Assembly: GCA_035578905.1 (NCBI GenBank)
Contig: JAQJVL010000516.1
Span: forward strand, 294,001 to 358,000
Direction of reading: 5' to 3'
Source: Stictocephala bisonia
Lineage: Eukaryota; Arthropoda; Insecta; Hemiptera; Membracidae
DNA length: 64,000 bases
Part shown: piece by piece, positions 10,001-22,425 of the stretch
How the letters are laid out: the number at the start of each line of letters is the position of its first letter
Position numbering within the stretch: the stretch's first letter is position 1
Made by a program: the position numbers and the translations under genes
The notes under the pieces: generated by a model
Seen by the model: the letters and a program-made list of their open reading frames with translations, nothing else
What the model was told of the DNA's origin: nothing
Database searches by the model: none

Positions 10001-12636
10001 ATGGATCCTGTAAATAGTGTTGGTACTAACGAAACTTATGTTAGGAAATTTAGATTGTACGGTTCTAAAACAATTTTTAAGTTTAACCAACCTTATCCCG
10101 ATGTTGCTGAAATTGACTGGATTAGACGGGGACATAGTGATCTTGTAAATAAAATGAAATCAAACGCTGTGGATACTGACCAGCTTGGGTTTACCTTAAA
10201 CAGCATTCATTTTAAAAATAAAGAGCTGTAATATGTAGCCTTCAGACCCGCTTCCAATATTAATAAGGATATTATTTGGAACATTTTTGGAAGTATTGTA
10301 CAAAGTAACGCAGAGTCAATAACAAGCAGTGATACTTTTAAAGTAGAATGAACTAGGGTAAATCTACCTGTTGGTTCAGGGAGAGTGAGACAAGGACTTT
10401 ACAATAATTTGATGGAATAGTGTAAAGCCCCTAGTGGAGTAGTGTGTATCAATAATATAGATAATTTGTGTCTTGCCAGAGCTCTTGTAATAGGTAAAGC
10501 GCTCACAAAAAAAGATCCATTGTACAGTGCTCTAAGAAAAGACAAGAGCAAAAGGCAGACCGACAGGGCTAAGGAACTGTTGGCTAAGGCGAGAATGGAA
10601 ACTCCAGAAGAAGGGGCAGGTATTACGGAACTTGAAAAGGTTCAGGATCACCTAAACAAATATATAACTAAAGTTTATAATTATGATAGAAAAGGCCGTG
10701 AAATTTATTTTAGAGGGGCTACTATAATATACCTACTATTTAAAATAAGGGTCATTACAATGTAATTAATAGTCTTACTGCAGCCTTTGTTTGTAAATAT
10801 TTTTGTAAAGCATGCCATATTCCCTATGACTATAAGGCTAAACACAGGCGCTCATCCATATGCTAGGCTTGCCATACCATCTCACTACCGTGTACACGTG
10901 AGCATGGAGGAATTACGTGTCCAAAATTCTGTTGAGTATTCAAGAATCAACGATGTTTAATTGCTCATCAAGGAGATGTGTGTAGTGGAATACAGTTGTG
11001 TAAGTCATGTCACAAAATTGTAAGACCGAAAGATCGTAGGTCTGTGCATGTATGTGGTGAACTGTTTTGTACTACTTGTGATGCATTCAAGACCCCCCAA
11101 TCATCAGTGTTATATGCTAGTTATACTGGAAGACCAAAAACAGAAGATTTTGCATTCATATTTTTTTATCTAGAAACAAGACAAGATGAGTGTTTAATTA
11201 ACGCTAGTAGTGTTAAGGTGCATATAGTAAATTTGTGTGTATCTAGCAGTTCTACTGGAAGTGTTTGGGAGGAAGTGTTTCTTATGATTTGTGTCTTGCA
11301 CGTATGCGGACCTTCAAGGCCAACCCCATTGAACAGTTTATGGACTACGTGATGACTGAACGGAAAAAGTTTATAAAGCTCTGTGTTATCGCTCACAACG
11401 TTCAAGGGTTCTACTTTCAGTTTATCCTGAAGTACCTACTTGAACAAACTAAATTCACACCCGAATTAATAACAAGAGGTTCTAAAGTGAGTCTACTAGA
11501 GTTGAATAATGTAAGATTCATCGACAGTCTAAACTATTTCCCTATGGCTCTCTCTGCACTACCTAAAGCGTTAGACCTCAGCCCTGAAAAGAAAAAAAGG
11601 ATACTTTCCACACTTGTTCAACATCTTCCAAATCAGAACTACGTCGGACATATGCCAGACAAGAGCTACTACTTTCCCAAATCAACGTTTAAGAAGAATC
11701 ATGATTCGTTTCAATAATGGCACAACCAACAAGTAGAAAACAATTATGTGCTTGATTTTCAACATGATATAATTGAATATTGTATTTCGGATGTGGCTAT
11801 ACTGGCCCAAGCGTGTTTAAAATTTATATTGTTGTTCTTGAATCAGTGCCAAGTTGACCCTTTTTTGGAGGCAGTGACTATCGCGAGTGCGGCAACCTTA
11901 CTTTCCGGCGAAAATTCCTCAAACCCAACACTATTGGACTTTTCCCAAAACACGGATATCGGTCAGTAGACAATCAATCGGCTATAGCACTTCAGTGGTG
12001 TTGTGAAGAGGAGAAAAAAGGTATTAGGATCCAACATGCTAGGAGGGAGCGTGAAGTTAAAGTAGATAGAATGAAGGTGGATGCTTTCGACGGAGAGATT
12101 ATATACGAGTTCCACGCCTGCTACTACCACGGAGAACCCTCTAAAAGAAGACCCTTTCGACTATCCCCACCTCTGTTATCACCGTACACAAAGTAAAATG
12201 GAAAAACTAACATCCAGATAGTGGAAATGTGGCAGTGTGATTTAATAAAAATCAAATAACGTGAGTGACTTCACTACCTAGACACACATCCTATGCTGCT
12301 ATCTGCGAGCTGCCTTTTTCGGAGGACGTACTGGCAACTCAAAACTGTACCACAAGTGTAACCATTATGAGTCTATCCAGTATGTTGATGTGCTCTCTTT
12401 ACCCGTTTGTTTGTAAACACAGCCATTACCCCTAAGGACACCCAACAATCTACGTAGGAGACGCAGAGTGCCGTATCCGAGGTTTAAATGGCAACGGAGT
12501 GTTAAAATGTAAAATACTAGCTCCCAACAACTTGTTTCACCCAGTTCTTCCTACAAGAATGAACAATAAATTAATATTTGTGTTTTGTAGAGTTTGTGGA
12601 GAGAATCAGAGTGTTAGTGATTGTGTATATACGTGA
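10001..12636 (+). pseudogene. Protein-primed DNA polymerase B, Polinton/Maverick or related viral type, broken
   Basis: Pieces in several frames keep the order of the Polinton/adintovirus-type DNA polymerase: an N-terminal region from ATG 10001 (FRLYGSKTIFKF); an LCLARALVIGKAL piece near 10466; a cysteine-rich segment near 10978-11100 (CKSCHKIV, CGELFCTTC); an exonuclease piece with VIAHNVQGFYFQFILKYLL near 11390 and RFIDSLNYFPM near 11515; QNYVGHMPDKSYY near 11633; a YCISDVAILAQACLKF piece near 11776; IYEFHACYYHG near 12101; and the polymerase motif A phrase DVLSLYP near 12389. Frame changes and in-frame stops (after 10231, 10765, 11717 and 11969) break it. Motifs B and C (KxxxNSxYG, DTDS) are not visible downstream. 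Known: this family replicates Polintons and related insect DNA viruses, so this is an old copy. I did not reconstruct it. Confidence 0.8.
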
Positions 12637-14410
12637 AGCTAAGTATGATACCCTACCCTACGGTTATAAAAAGCAGAAAACAACACAGTAACTCACATTT
12701 CTGCCTACCCATGGTCTCCAAAGTCCCTCCGGCACCACTCGATCCTCCTGCTTCTCCCGATAGTATGGGGTTGGATGTGACGCCGGAAGTGTCCTCAGTT
12801 ACTCAGGGTTCCCGTACTCATCCTCTTCTTCTTCGCTTCCTCAACCATCGTCAAAGTTGAGTTCCGGGTATTCTAGCCACCCATTCCAGCTGCCGCTACC
12901 CCAGAGATACCACCAATTTATCGATGATGGCGATGAAAATGAATGTTCCTTCTCTTCTTTCTCCTCCCACCTAGTAAGGCCTATCACCCTCTCAAAGAGG
13001 ACATTAAGGAAGAGCAACAAAGATACAATCATCTCGGGGCTGACGTGACGACTGACAGTAGTGACGGTGGAGCAGTATGCACACGTGTGCGAACAGATGT
13101 AGGAGGCTGTAACGTGGGAGTTGTCGGCTCGTCTTGCTCTCAACTTGAATCATTTACTTCTGAACTATAGAATGGTGTCCGTCCCACAATACTTATACCA
13201 ACAGAGTTTGTCTACGTTGTGTAACTTATAAATAACGGATACGACCTAGAGTTTCACCAACAGCTCCCACGAACAGTACTTCGTAATATATTACACCATA
13301 GGGCTAACTGTTTTCGGGTTAAACTTTCATACTCGTACTATCTCGGAAATGGGTGTGTAATAATTGTGAGTGTAGTTATACGAAGTATAGTGTGACCCCA
13401 CATATGGACATTGTTATCAATAGTATACAGTAGAGTAACTGATATCAAGTATACAGAGATTATATCTGCAATATGTGCGATAATGTTTGTTATTTATTTA
13501 CGGGGGATGGAACAACATTTCTTCGGGATGTAATTGTAGAATGTAAAGACTGCTACTTCATTTCTAGGAAGTGTGAATGTTTGAGAGAGTGAGCTCGTAC
13601 TATAGAATTGAGGGTGGTCCAAATTTAATAAAGAATCACCCGGCCGTTCTCCAAGGCTGCTTAAAGAGCGTAGGTCCTGCAGCTTGGGCCTGGGCTAAGC
13701 CCTGGGAGACCTTGAGTCACAGTCCGGGCCCTCGATAGGTACGTGCATTTGGTGTGTAAATTGGTCCCTGGTGAGTTGTAAAAGCCTGTAAACCACGTAT
13801 GTGCTCTGAAGTGTAATGGTAGTTGAAATATTCTTGTGGTTTTCAAGCTTTCATTCCATTATCTCGGTCTAATTTGGGGAGAGGGGAGAATATTGTACCA
13901 GTATACCTTAAGAGTGCAGAGCACGGTCACCCTTTAGTTACCCGTCCTGTGTGAGTATGCGTATGACGACATACGTGAATCAGACATGGTGGAACAAGTA
14001 CTCTATCGGACCGCACGAGTAACCGTGTTCCTGCCTCCTTCTCTATTATACCTAAGTGCGTTAAAATTGTGCGAGGACTACGATTATATTGTAGACTTAC
14101 AATCACATTTCTCCTCCCTTCCTAGACCCTTATTCGAAGAAATTATGTTAGCATATAGAGAAAATTGCCGTAAGATAACATTAGCTTATTAAATCTACGC
14201 ACAAAACATTCACTGTTGTCAATATTACCGAGCTCTTTTCCCCGGAAATACATATAGTAGTTTATTAAAAACAAAACTTCCATCCATTTAGAAATCAAAT
14301 TGGTTGAAGCTCCAGCCCCAATTCCAATTTACCCAATACCGAAATACTCCCTATATACATCCTACCCTCTTATACCGTTATTGTAATCTGAAAAAATACG
14401 TGTACTGCCA
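12637..14410 (+). other. Possible flank of the polymerase element, unrecognised short frames
   Basis: Less AT-rich than its surroundings. A Ser/Pro-rich frame can be read at about 12790-13048 (SSSSSLPQPSSKLSSGYS, then an acidic DDGDENE stretch) and another short frame at 13986-14192 (a Leu-rich LPPSLLYLSALKL stretch). Neither matches a Polinton capsid, protease, ATPase or integrase that I can recognise. They could be degraded genes of the same element or chance frames. No terminal repeats were located. Confidence 0.3.
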
Positions 14411-14414
14411 CGCT

Positions 14415-15215
14415 AATCTATGGGGTCAAGTTCCTGGCGGATTCTTATTGTAGTGTTGGAAACATAATTTTTTAATTCTAAATTTGACACTCTGCCACTT
14501 AATTTATTTTAAGATTTTTATAATTTTTAGGAGGTAGCATCCAGTATGGCTTTTCGGAAGGCCACCACTTTCTACAGCGGTGGAGGGGCTGCGTAATAAA
14601 TAAAATCTAAAAATACATTTTCTTAATCTTTAGGAGTGGGAGTAGCAAGAACGATTATTCTCAGACATGGCCCGACCACTCATCCTTCCTCTCTATACCA
14701 ACTGTGACTTACCAAATACACGAGTCAGTTTAAATGTCTTGACAAGATATTGTCAGCTACATACAGATTCCCGTTTAGAATCCGATGTAGTATATTGGAA
14801 AAACACCGTGCGAAATGTACGACCATGGTCATTAGATACTGTATGTGGCAAGGTCAGGTTTTTTTAAAGTTGTAGGTGGGTACGAGACAGTTTCTTTTAT
14901 GACGAGCTAAGATTCTGTTATATTTGGACCTTTGCACGAAATAGAGTGGTTGGAAACATTACCTGCATTGATAACCCAATGCAAAAACTGTGAAAGAAAT
15001 CTGCTTAGTCGGTCCTAGTATGACCGTTCGTGTAGTAGAGTGCATCGAGAAGATTAAAGTGCCTGGCGGATCCCTGGTGTTGGAAATTTAATTTTTTAAA
15101 TCCTAAATTTGATACTATGTCACTTAATTCTATTTAAAGATTTTTTATTTTTAGGAGGTGGCAACTAGCATGACTTTTTGGAAGGCACCACTTTTGTAGC
15201 GGTGGATAGGGCTAC
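14415..15215 (+). repeat. Two direct copies of a repeat of about 155-180 bp
   Basis: The stretch cctggcggattctt...ggtggaggggctgcg (about 14430-14597) recurs at about 15061-15215 with shared blocks such as ttttaggaggt, ttcggaaggc/tttggaaggc and agcggtgga. About 460 bp lies between the copies. Similarity is roughly 75-80 percent by eye. Function unknown; they might be subterminal or long terminal sequences of a decayed element. Confidence 0.6.
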
Positions 15216-16375
15216 AGAATTTATTGAAACAAGAAGAGGAAAGCCGGCGTGATGGTTATCATCATAGGGAGGATTTAATATTGTATACTGGAGGTGTGTA
15301 AATTAAAACAAGGTAAACATTTCATTATTTATTTCTTGAAAACATAGTGGATTCATATGTTTGGAAAATGTGTACAAATTAAATTACTTAAAGTACTAGT
15401 AATATACATGTTGGTCTTTTTTAAAATATTAAATATTTAAAGTATATTTTAATAATAAAAGAACGAACAATACAGACATCTGCCCAGGCTTTTCTTTGTA
15501 CGGTGCGGACACGGACACAGAACGTAAAATACAAACCGGCAAGCGTTGGTTTGATCAATGTCGGCTCACTGTTAATATTTCCAAAACAAAATGTTTACCT
15601 ATTTCCTTAAGAGCCGACTGCGATCCTGTAGATTACAATCTGCGCCTGCATACATGTGGTGGACAGCATGATTGTGTGATGTGTGAATGCGTGGAGCTTG
15701 TTAATGAATACAAATATTTGGGCATTGTTTTCGATAGCCGCATGAGGTGGTCGAGTCATATAAACTATCTGAGGAATAAACTCCGGAAATTCTTATTTAT
15801 CTTTTCCTATCTTAATAGAGTACTTGAACCGGATTTACTAAAAACTGTATATTATGCCTATATACAATCTCAGCTTCAATATGGAATTATAGCTTGGGGT
15901 GGATGCTTCCAAACTATTCTTTCACCTTTCGAAATAACTCAGAAGACAATAATTAAATCAGCATTACAAAAAAATCGATGTTTCCCAACGGACTTACTTT
16001 TTGATGAGTTCAAAGTTCTAAATTTATCTCAACTGTATATTAGAAGTTTATTAATGTACATTTTCAAAAATAAAAACAACATCTTCAATCAGATTCAACA
16101 CTCATATCTAACCCGTACTTCCACAAATCTCGGAATTAATGCGCCTCGATTGGTTAAAACAATAACGACGACATCTTCTCATTATATCGCAAATATCGTT
16201 TATTCTAAAGCTCCTTGCCACATTAAGAATCCTATACCATGTAGCATAAATGTTTATAAGAAATCTGTCAACCAGTGGATTGTTGAAATTGGTAGTGTGG
16301 AAATTAAAAGTTACTTTCGTTCTTCCTACACGTAAGTATCGCACAATAGACCACATTCAGAATGATGACGTGCGC

Positions 16376-16490
<115 letters not shown>

Positions 16491-16911
16491 ATATGCATGT
16501 CTGCGTTGTGCTTGTGTGGGTGTGTGTGTGTGTAAGTGTGTGCTTTTGTTAGGGTGCGTCTGTGTGTGTGATAGGGGAGTGATGTGAGTAAGTGCAAATG
16601 TGACTCTGTGAATGTGTGTTTGTATGGTAGATGAGTGGGTGTGAAGTCTCTACTAATAATAGCTCCTGATACAATAAATATTAATTGCTTATTTGTTCCT
16701 TCTTATTGCGCATGCATATATATGATATTCTTTTATATCAAACTAGTTTTAAGTTATATTGTCCTTTATGTTATTTAGTAGTAGTGGCCGACAACATTCC
16801 GACTGTTCTGGACTCGTTTCCCCACACACAGGCAGCCGCCCATGTGGGGAACCAATTTCATGTATTTTTGTATATATTTCTTTGTATATGTTATAAGGAG
16901 GAAATAAATAG

Positions 16912-16940
16912 ATTTTTCATTTCATTTCATTTCATTTCAT
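16912..16940 (+). repeat. (ATTTC)n tail of LINE
   Basis: Repeated atttc directly after aataaatag ends the retrotransposon. Short simple-sequence tails in place of poly(A) are usual for several insect LINE clades. Confidence 0.8.
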
Positions 16941-16984
16941 ACAAAATACGAACGTTGTAGGTGTTAGACAACAAAGGTTTATGA

Positions 16985-18110
16985 TGGACTCTTTTTTGCG
17001 TCTTTAAAGGCAACGCTAGGCAAATCGACATCTTTACAAAGTTCTTAAATGACAAACGCCCTAATATCAGATTTAAAAACGAAATAGGACAAGAAAACAA
17101 ATTAAATTACCAGCCTAATACTTGGACATTTAATACAGCATATACCACAAACCAACCCAGTCTAGCCAAGTCATACATGCAACCTCCCAACACCCTATAT
17201 CCCAGAAAATAGTGGCATTTAATTCATTTATTCACAAGCTAAACAGCATCTCTATGAATAAAGAAAACTATCAAAAGGAACGTAATATAATCAAATTAAT
17301 AAGCGTTGACAATGGATATGACTCTAGCATTATAGACATTATATTAAAGAAGAAGAAAGGTACTGGAAACAACAAAAATAATAGCAATAAATTCGTTACC
17401 CTCACTTATAGCAAGCAGCTAAGCAACAAAATCACCAACAATCTTAAGCAACAAAATAACACAAATAAATTAGGCAATCTACTAAACCATTATAAACCTT
17501 TGTTATCTGACACCTATAACAGCTGTGACGTCTACAAAATAGCCTGTACTGACTGCCCTAAGTTCTATATTGGCCAAACACAACGGACGTTTTGGGCACA
17601 TTTTAAGGAGCATCTACCAAGAAAACAATCAACCAAAAATCCAATTTTTGCAGACCACTTAGTTAATAGCCAACACAGTTATTCAAAATTAGAAGACAAC
17701 CTAATAAAGGTCCATAAATGCAGCAATAGAAATCCAATAACAGCCTTAGAAACTGTTGAGATATATAGAGCAGTAAATTACGAAAACAGCAATTTCCTAC
17801 ATTATAAAGTAAACACCCAGTTACGTTGTTTGAAACGATTATCTCAATAAATAGGAAAGGGTCACGTGACCAGGAAGTGCAGGACACATCAGTCTCCACC
17901 GGCCCGACCTAAGAAGCGTGAACGCTCCGCGACCGTGGTATATTTGTCTATGTGTAATTACATCAGTGTTTTAATCAAATTGTGTTATGTGCCTTAATTT
18001 ATTTCGACGACGAATCCCAACAGAGGATACATCTGATGATATGGTAGGTCGTCACGAAACCGGTAGTACATACGTCAAAACAGGGGATATTAGAAAGGTA
18101 AAGCTACTAT
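16985..18110 (+). mobile_element. Penelope-like retroelement, 3' part with GIY-YIG endonuclease
   Basis: An RT thumb-side piece reads FTKFLNDKRPNIRFKNEI near 17030. After a stop near 17210 an open frame runs to 17850. It is Asn/Lys-rich first, then carries CDVYKIACTDCPKFYIGQTQ (about residues 104-123), TFWAHFKEHL, a NPIFADHLVNSQHSY block and ALETVEIYRA. Known: Cys-rich VYKI..C..C..YIGQT followed by R..EH is the GIY-YIG endonuclease joined to the RT in Penelope-like elements. The RT core itself is absent, so the copy is 5' truncated. The non-coding tail to about 18110 includes a ctgatga...cgaaaccgg motif. Confidence 0.85.
18033..18060 (+). ncRNA. Hammerhead-like core in Penelope tail (candidate)
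   Basis: CTGATGA at 18033-18039 and GAAAC at 18056-18060 have the spacing of hammerhead core boxes, which are known in Penelope-like elements. The 16 nt between them do not form a clear stem II, so this copy is probably inactive or the match is accidental. Confidence 0.25.
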
Positions 18111-18329
18111 CAATATATTATAACTTTTTAATAAATTATAAGTAATCGGTTTTTTGTCAACAATATACTTGGTTTGAGAGTTATTTTGAATACAGGTTAC
18201 AAAAATTATTGAATAATGGAATAGAAAGTGATACAACTAGGCCTACAGTAGATTATGCAGTGGTACAAGACAGTCCTATTAGTCCTATTCTTTTCTTTTC
18301 TTAATATAGATAAACATTAATCTACAGGG

Positions 18330-18760
18330 AAATCCGTTTGTGCTGATGATGCGGCTTTAGTATCCTCTGGCTCTTTGTGGAGAGGATACTTACAATCAAG
18401 CTTCTTCGGACTTAGTAAAGTAAACAACTGGTTTGATAATAATATTCTTTCTCTGAATGTGACAAAAACAAAATGTCTACCAAATTACTTATGTAACGAT
18501 CCTGGCCCGAGGGTGCTGAGGATGCATTCCTGTGACAATCTCGTTTGCACTAGATTTATTTCCTATTGCAAAATTGCACGTAGATACACTCTCTTGCGTG
18601 TAGTTGTGATTGCATTAAACGTGTGGATCAAATTAAGTATTTAGGAGTAGTTTTTGATCATAAGCTATACTAGGATCCTCATGTTCAAGCTAAGAATCAG
18701 AAAATTAATGCTGAGATGCTCATTCGGTCCCAATATGTATAAAACTATGGAGAAGTACAC
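18330..18760 (+). pseudogene. Decayed LINE RT fragment, relative of the 15480 copy
   Basis: Frames give CADDAALVSSGSLW (the YADD box), NNWFDNNILSLNVTKTKCLP, and after a frameshift CIKRVDQIKYLGVVFDHKL. The VTKTKCLP and YLGVVFD phrases and the inserted DPGPRVLRMHSC segment match the organisation of the copy at 15480-16335 (ISKTKCLP, YLGIVFD, a DCDPVDYNLRLHTC segment). Stops follow, so it is dead. Confidence 0.75.
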
Positions 18761-19190
18761 TCATCCATAATGCCTTTTCACTATTCATTTCATTATTTTA
18801 TGTATTTTACATTACAATTCACTATTCGTACTTCAATATCCCACCCCCCAAATATATATTCATTAATAATTTAATGTGCTTCTGTCATTTCAAAATAATG
18901 TTAATTATTGTTTATGATGATGGAATTGTTGTTATAGTTAGCTTATATTGTATCTATAGTTACTTTTCAAAATTACAGAAACATTTTATTTATATGTGTT
19001 ACTAACCAGACTTAATGCTGACGACTCCTACCCACACACAGATAAATAGTCTAAGAAGATAGAATAATAATCATGAAAATTACTGTGGCATTTGTAACTT
19101 GTTTATTTTTTTGTGAATTTTAAATTTTGAATCATTTTTATGTGGTGGCTGCCATGGCTGGGAGATTACAAATTCGTGACAGTCCAGCTA
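18761..19190. other. AT-rich spacer, nothing recognised
   Basis: No open frame or repeat stands out between the two LINE fragments. Confidence 0.4.
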
Positions 19191-19445
19191 CCAGATTTGT
19201 TGCATGTTTAGAACTAACCAGGGGGCATTTACAGCTTTAAAGATTTGCTGTTGACGCAAACAACATCAACACACTGGTTTAAAAAGAATTTGAACACATC
19301 TGCAGCTTTTGTTGATCTTACAGCGGATTATGACACAATATCGAGCAAAGGTTTGGCGTTTTGTGAACATCTTTGTGCGTGTATGGCCGGCTGGGTGGAT
19401 CAAGTTTTTGACAAGGATGGATTTATACACATTTCACCCTGAGGC
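19191..19445 (+). pseudogene. Short LINE RT fragment
   Basis: WFKKNLNTSAAFVDLTADYDTISSKGL can be read from about 19279. The phrase N-L-x-T-x-A-x-FVDLT-A-YDT is the RT motif A region of Jockey-like insect LINEs. Nothing of the RT follows, so this is a solitary fragment. Confidence 0.65.
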
Positions 19446-19740
19446 ACTATTCTTACTGCTGCCCCCTTGAAACATTCCACATCTATGCTAAAGTCAATAT
19501 TTAAATAGAAAACTAAATCAAACGAGTCCATAAACGGGTGTTCATCAAAACAAAGAGTTACTTTTTTATATTTTAATTACATTTGAAAAGGCATATACTC
19601 TTACAAACTAAACAAATACACTATCATAGAAATACTTGAATATAAAAATAAAAATTTACAAACATAAACTAATATATCTTTATAGCATATTAGTTCTAAT
19701 AAAGACTATGGTGTAAGACATGTTTAATTTACTTTTAACC
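19446..19740. other. AT-rich spacer, nothing recognised
   Basis: No coding or repeat signal recognised. Confidence 0.4.
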
Positions 19741-19744
19741 AATT

Positions 19745-20420
19745 CGAACTCCTCTATTAAGTCTTTAACTTACGATTAAAAGTTCAGCCTCCATGTCTAG
19801 AGGAGCCAACGAGTTTAGTTTATCTTCATTCATCCTGGATCAAAGGCAACATTTCATTCTTTTTAGGATAGAAAATGAAGCTTCTGCTGAGCAGTTTGAA
19901 ACTGCTGTGCACAAATACATACGAAGAGTCTATGTTGGGAAATGTCAATTGGTTTCAACTATCAATAATAGTTTCAACTGAAGACGTCAATTCATTGTTA
20001 AAAACTGAGAACTTATCAATAATAACGTCATGCGCGTGTATGCACTTCAGTAAATCTGACTTAAGTTCGTTAAGAACACCATAATATGTTTCTTCTATAA
20101 ATGTATCACGGCCTATAATGATTACCTTGTTTTCATTGATTTCGTTTCCCTAGATTTTTCCGTTTTTTGACGTTTGTGACACGTATCATACTCAACATCG
20201 CACCGTTTATTGGCCCTTTCTTTATTCATATGGAAAAGAGAGTCAACGAATTTTACTAAAGAGCCATACAATCTGGCTACTCTCTCTACTTACTGCCGGT
20301 TTCAAAATACAATGTACTCGAGTGTAAACCTCTGCTATGAATCCAATATTATTCAGGTTCTAAACAAAATACACACATTTTTAGTTTATTTAAGTCTGCA
20401 TCTCACAAAAAACATTGATT
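19745..20420 (-). pseudogene. hAT-type transposase C-terminal remnant
   Basis: On the minus strand near 19920-19760 a frame reads AVSNCSAEASFSILKRMK followed by MNEDKLNSLAPL after an in-frame stop. Known: the hAT dimerisation region (also in ZMYM1-like insect proteins) has the form V-S-x-C-x-AERSFS-x-LKRIK, then LRSTM--DRL-GLALL. Further upstream on the minus strand, pieces such as LNELKSDLLKCIHAHDVII fit the less conserved region. Frameshifts and stops are present. The + strand frames at 19793-19981 and 19875-20084 are shadows. Confidence 0.6.
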
Positions 20421-20750
20421 TTTAGTACTTTTGAAAAAAAGTTCCACTTCGATATTTTGTAAACAAAAAATAATGGGCTTATATACAACACTGAAAGTTT
20501 AATTAAGTTTTAAGAGGTTAGTTTTTAATAAAATACTTAGTTACTATAATTGTTATTTTGATAAAAAAATTTTCTTGTAATTATTGTAAACCCTTGCAAT
20601 ATCAGGATCAGATAATCGCACAACCAATAAACTCTGTAAAAAGTAAATTTGGTTTATAAATAGAAGATTATAAATAGTAGGAACTGTTCACTTTTTTGAA
20701 AAGTTTGACTATCGTCAGCAGTCAGACCAGCCGGAGACGGTACCCGTCAG
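20421..20750. other. Spacer, nothing recognised
   Basis: AT-rich; no gene or repeat recognised. Confidence 0.4.
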
Positions 20751-20754
20751 GCGA

Positions 20755-21262
20755 TGTCGCCCGCTCCTGAGGTGTGCCGCCCCTAGGCACTGGCCTAGTG
20801 TACCTAGTGGGAAATCCGTCCCTGGTTTAAGGCAAGTACTGTATGTATGTACCTGTAAATCGTATGCTCTGTTATGACAGATGACTACTATAACATTTAA
20901 CTACATGATTGTACGTGTGTATAAAGCCTAGATAAAGCCTGCTTCCCTGTCCCTTGCTTTTCCGACTTTTGAAGTCAATTCTCAGTGCCAGACTAATGAA
21001 AGTTTGTCAATGTCGCCCGCTCCTGAGGTGTGCCGCCCTTAGGCACTGGCCTAGTGTACCTAGTGGGAAATCCGTCCCTGGTTTAAGGCAAGTATATATG
21101 TACCTGTAAATCGTATGCTCTGTTATGACAGATGACGATTATAACATTTAACCACATGATTGTACGTGTGTATAAAGCCTAGATAAAGCCTGCTTCCCTG
21201 TCCCTTGCTTTTCCGACTTTTGGAGTCAATTCTCAATGCCAGACTAATCAAAGTTTATCTTG
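20755..21262 (+). repeat. Tandem duplication, two 256-bp copies
   Basis: tgtcgcccgctcctgaggtg at 20755 recurs at 21011, and both copies run to gactaat(g/c)aaagttt with very few differences. Each holds a block of higher GC content (gtgccgcccctaggcactgg), a cctgtaaatcgtatgctctg block and ends cttttccgactttt. This could be a short non-autonomous repeat, but no LTR ends or TIRs were identified. Confidence 0.9.
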
Positions 21263-21410
21263 GTCGTTAATATAGTTCTTATAGATAGCTAAAGGATTAT
21301 TTGCCACAGAGGTCTGTACTTGTTCTAATTACGTGCATACAGCTGACATCCTAATCATAAAGTCTAGAATAATTCTTTATGTATACGATATTTCTTTAGC
21401 TTACCACAGA
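21263..21410. other. Spacer, nothing recognised
   Basis: No feature recognised. Confidence 0.4.
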
Positions 21411-22108
21411 TACTTCACAGATACTGAAAAAAACATTCAAAAGTTACCTTGCAGCCCTCGAAGAATATTTTAGAACCTGAAAGTTAAATTCCAAAGTACC
21501 AAAATTAAAGCAGCAAAAACCGAAGTAGCCTGCTCCAACGTAAGCAACAGACTGACTAATCGAAAATCGAACATCCTTCTAAAAGGTATAAAACTCCATT
21601 GTAATGATCATCCACAGTATCTGGGATTAACGTTACATTGATTGCTGACGTTTAAAAGCCATCTTCAAAAAACAGTACCTACAATTAAAACCACGGCCAA
21701 AGTATTATATCATTTTGCTGGAACAACTTGGGGAGCCAATGTACACGTCCTGCCTATAACTGCTTTGTAATTTTGGTTTATTCAGCTCTTGAATACAAGT
21801 GCTCCCGTATGGATAGATGCGTAAATAACAAAGAAATTGATGTAGAGGCATCTTATAGGGTCATGAGAGCTGTAAGTGACACTCTCATGGCAACTTCACT
21901 TCCTTGGCTTCCAGTGCTTTTCAACATAACTACTCCAGAGAGTAGTCCGGAGCCACTACTTAAAGAATTCGATAAGATCATGAGTGCTCCGCATGTCCCA
22001 ATTACACAGGATCTCCCTCGTCACAACGGTCGCTTAAAATCTCGAAACCCACCTCTACGTACTGCTTTCCAGCTAAGCAGATTAAATTTCTCGCCCAATA
22101 CTAGCTAG
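21411..22108 (+). pseudogene. Jockey-like LINE RT C-terminal remnant
   Basis: Broken frames give LAALEEYFRT near 21451, then LEQLGEPMYTS (the position of the LYGAPVW/TWGA landmark) and, in an open frame to 22108, RVMRAVSDTLMATSLPWLP followed by a long polar tail ending RTAFQLSRLNFSPNTS. Known: LxxLExYFxxWKLKxN and the later RxxR segments belong to the end of Jockey-type ORF2. Several frameshifts make it non-functional. Its last part is mirrored by an inverted copy. Confidence 0.55.
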
Positions 22109-22333
22109 GCCATAGCGTGCAAGTTTTGATGGGCGAATAGTATTGGGCGAGAAATTCGATCTGCTCAAATGGAAAGCAGTACGTAGAGGTGGGTTTCGAG
22201 ATTTTAACCAACCATTCTGACGAGGGAGATCCTGTGTAATTGTTTTATCCTATGTGTGCGTGTGTGTGTGCGCTTGCGTGTGCGTGCGTGAGTGTGTTCG
22301 CGCACGCGTGTGTATATGTGTGTCCGCGCGCGC

Positions 22334-22425
<92 letters not shown>

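Noticed and set aside
11166..11405. Minus-strand frame opposite the polymerase remnant
   Set aside because: Shadow of the + strand coding remnant.
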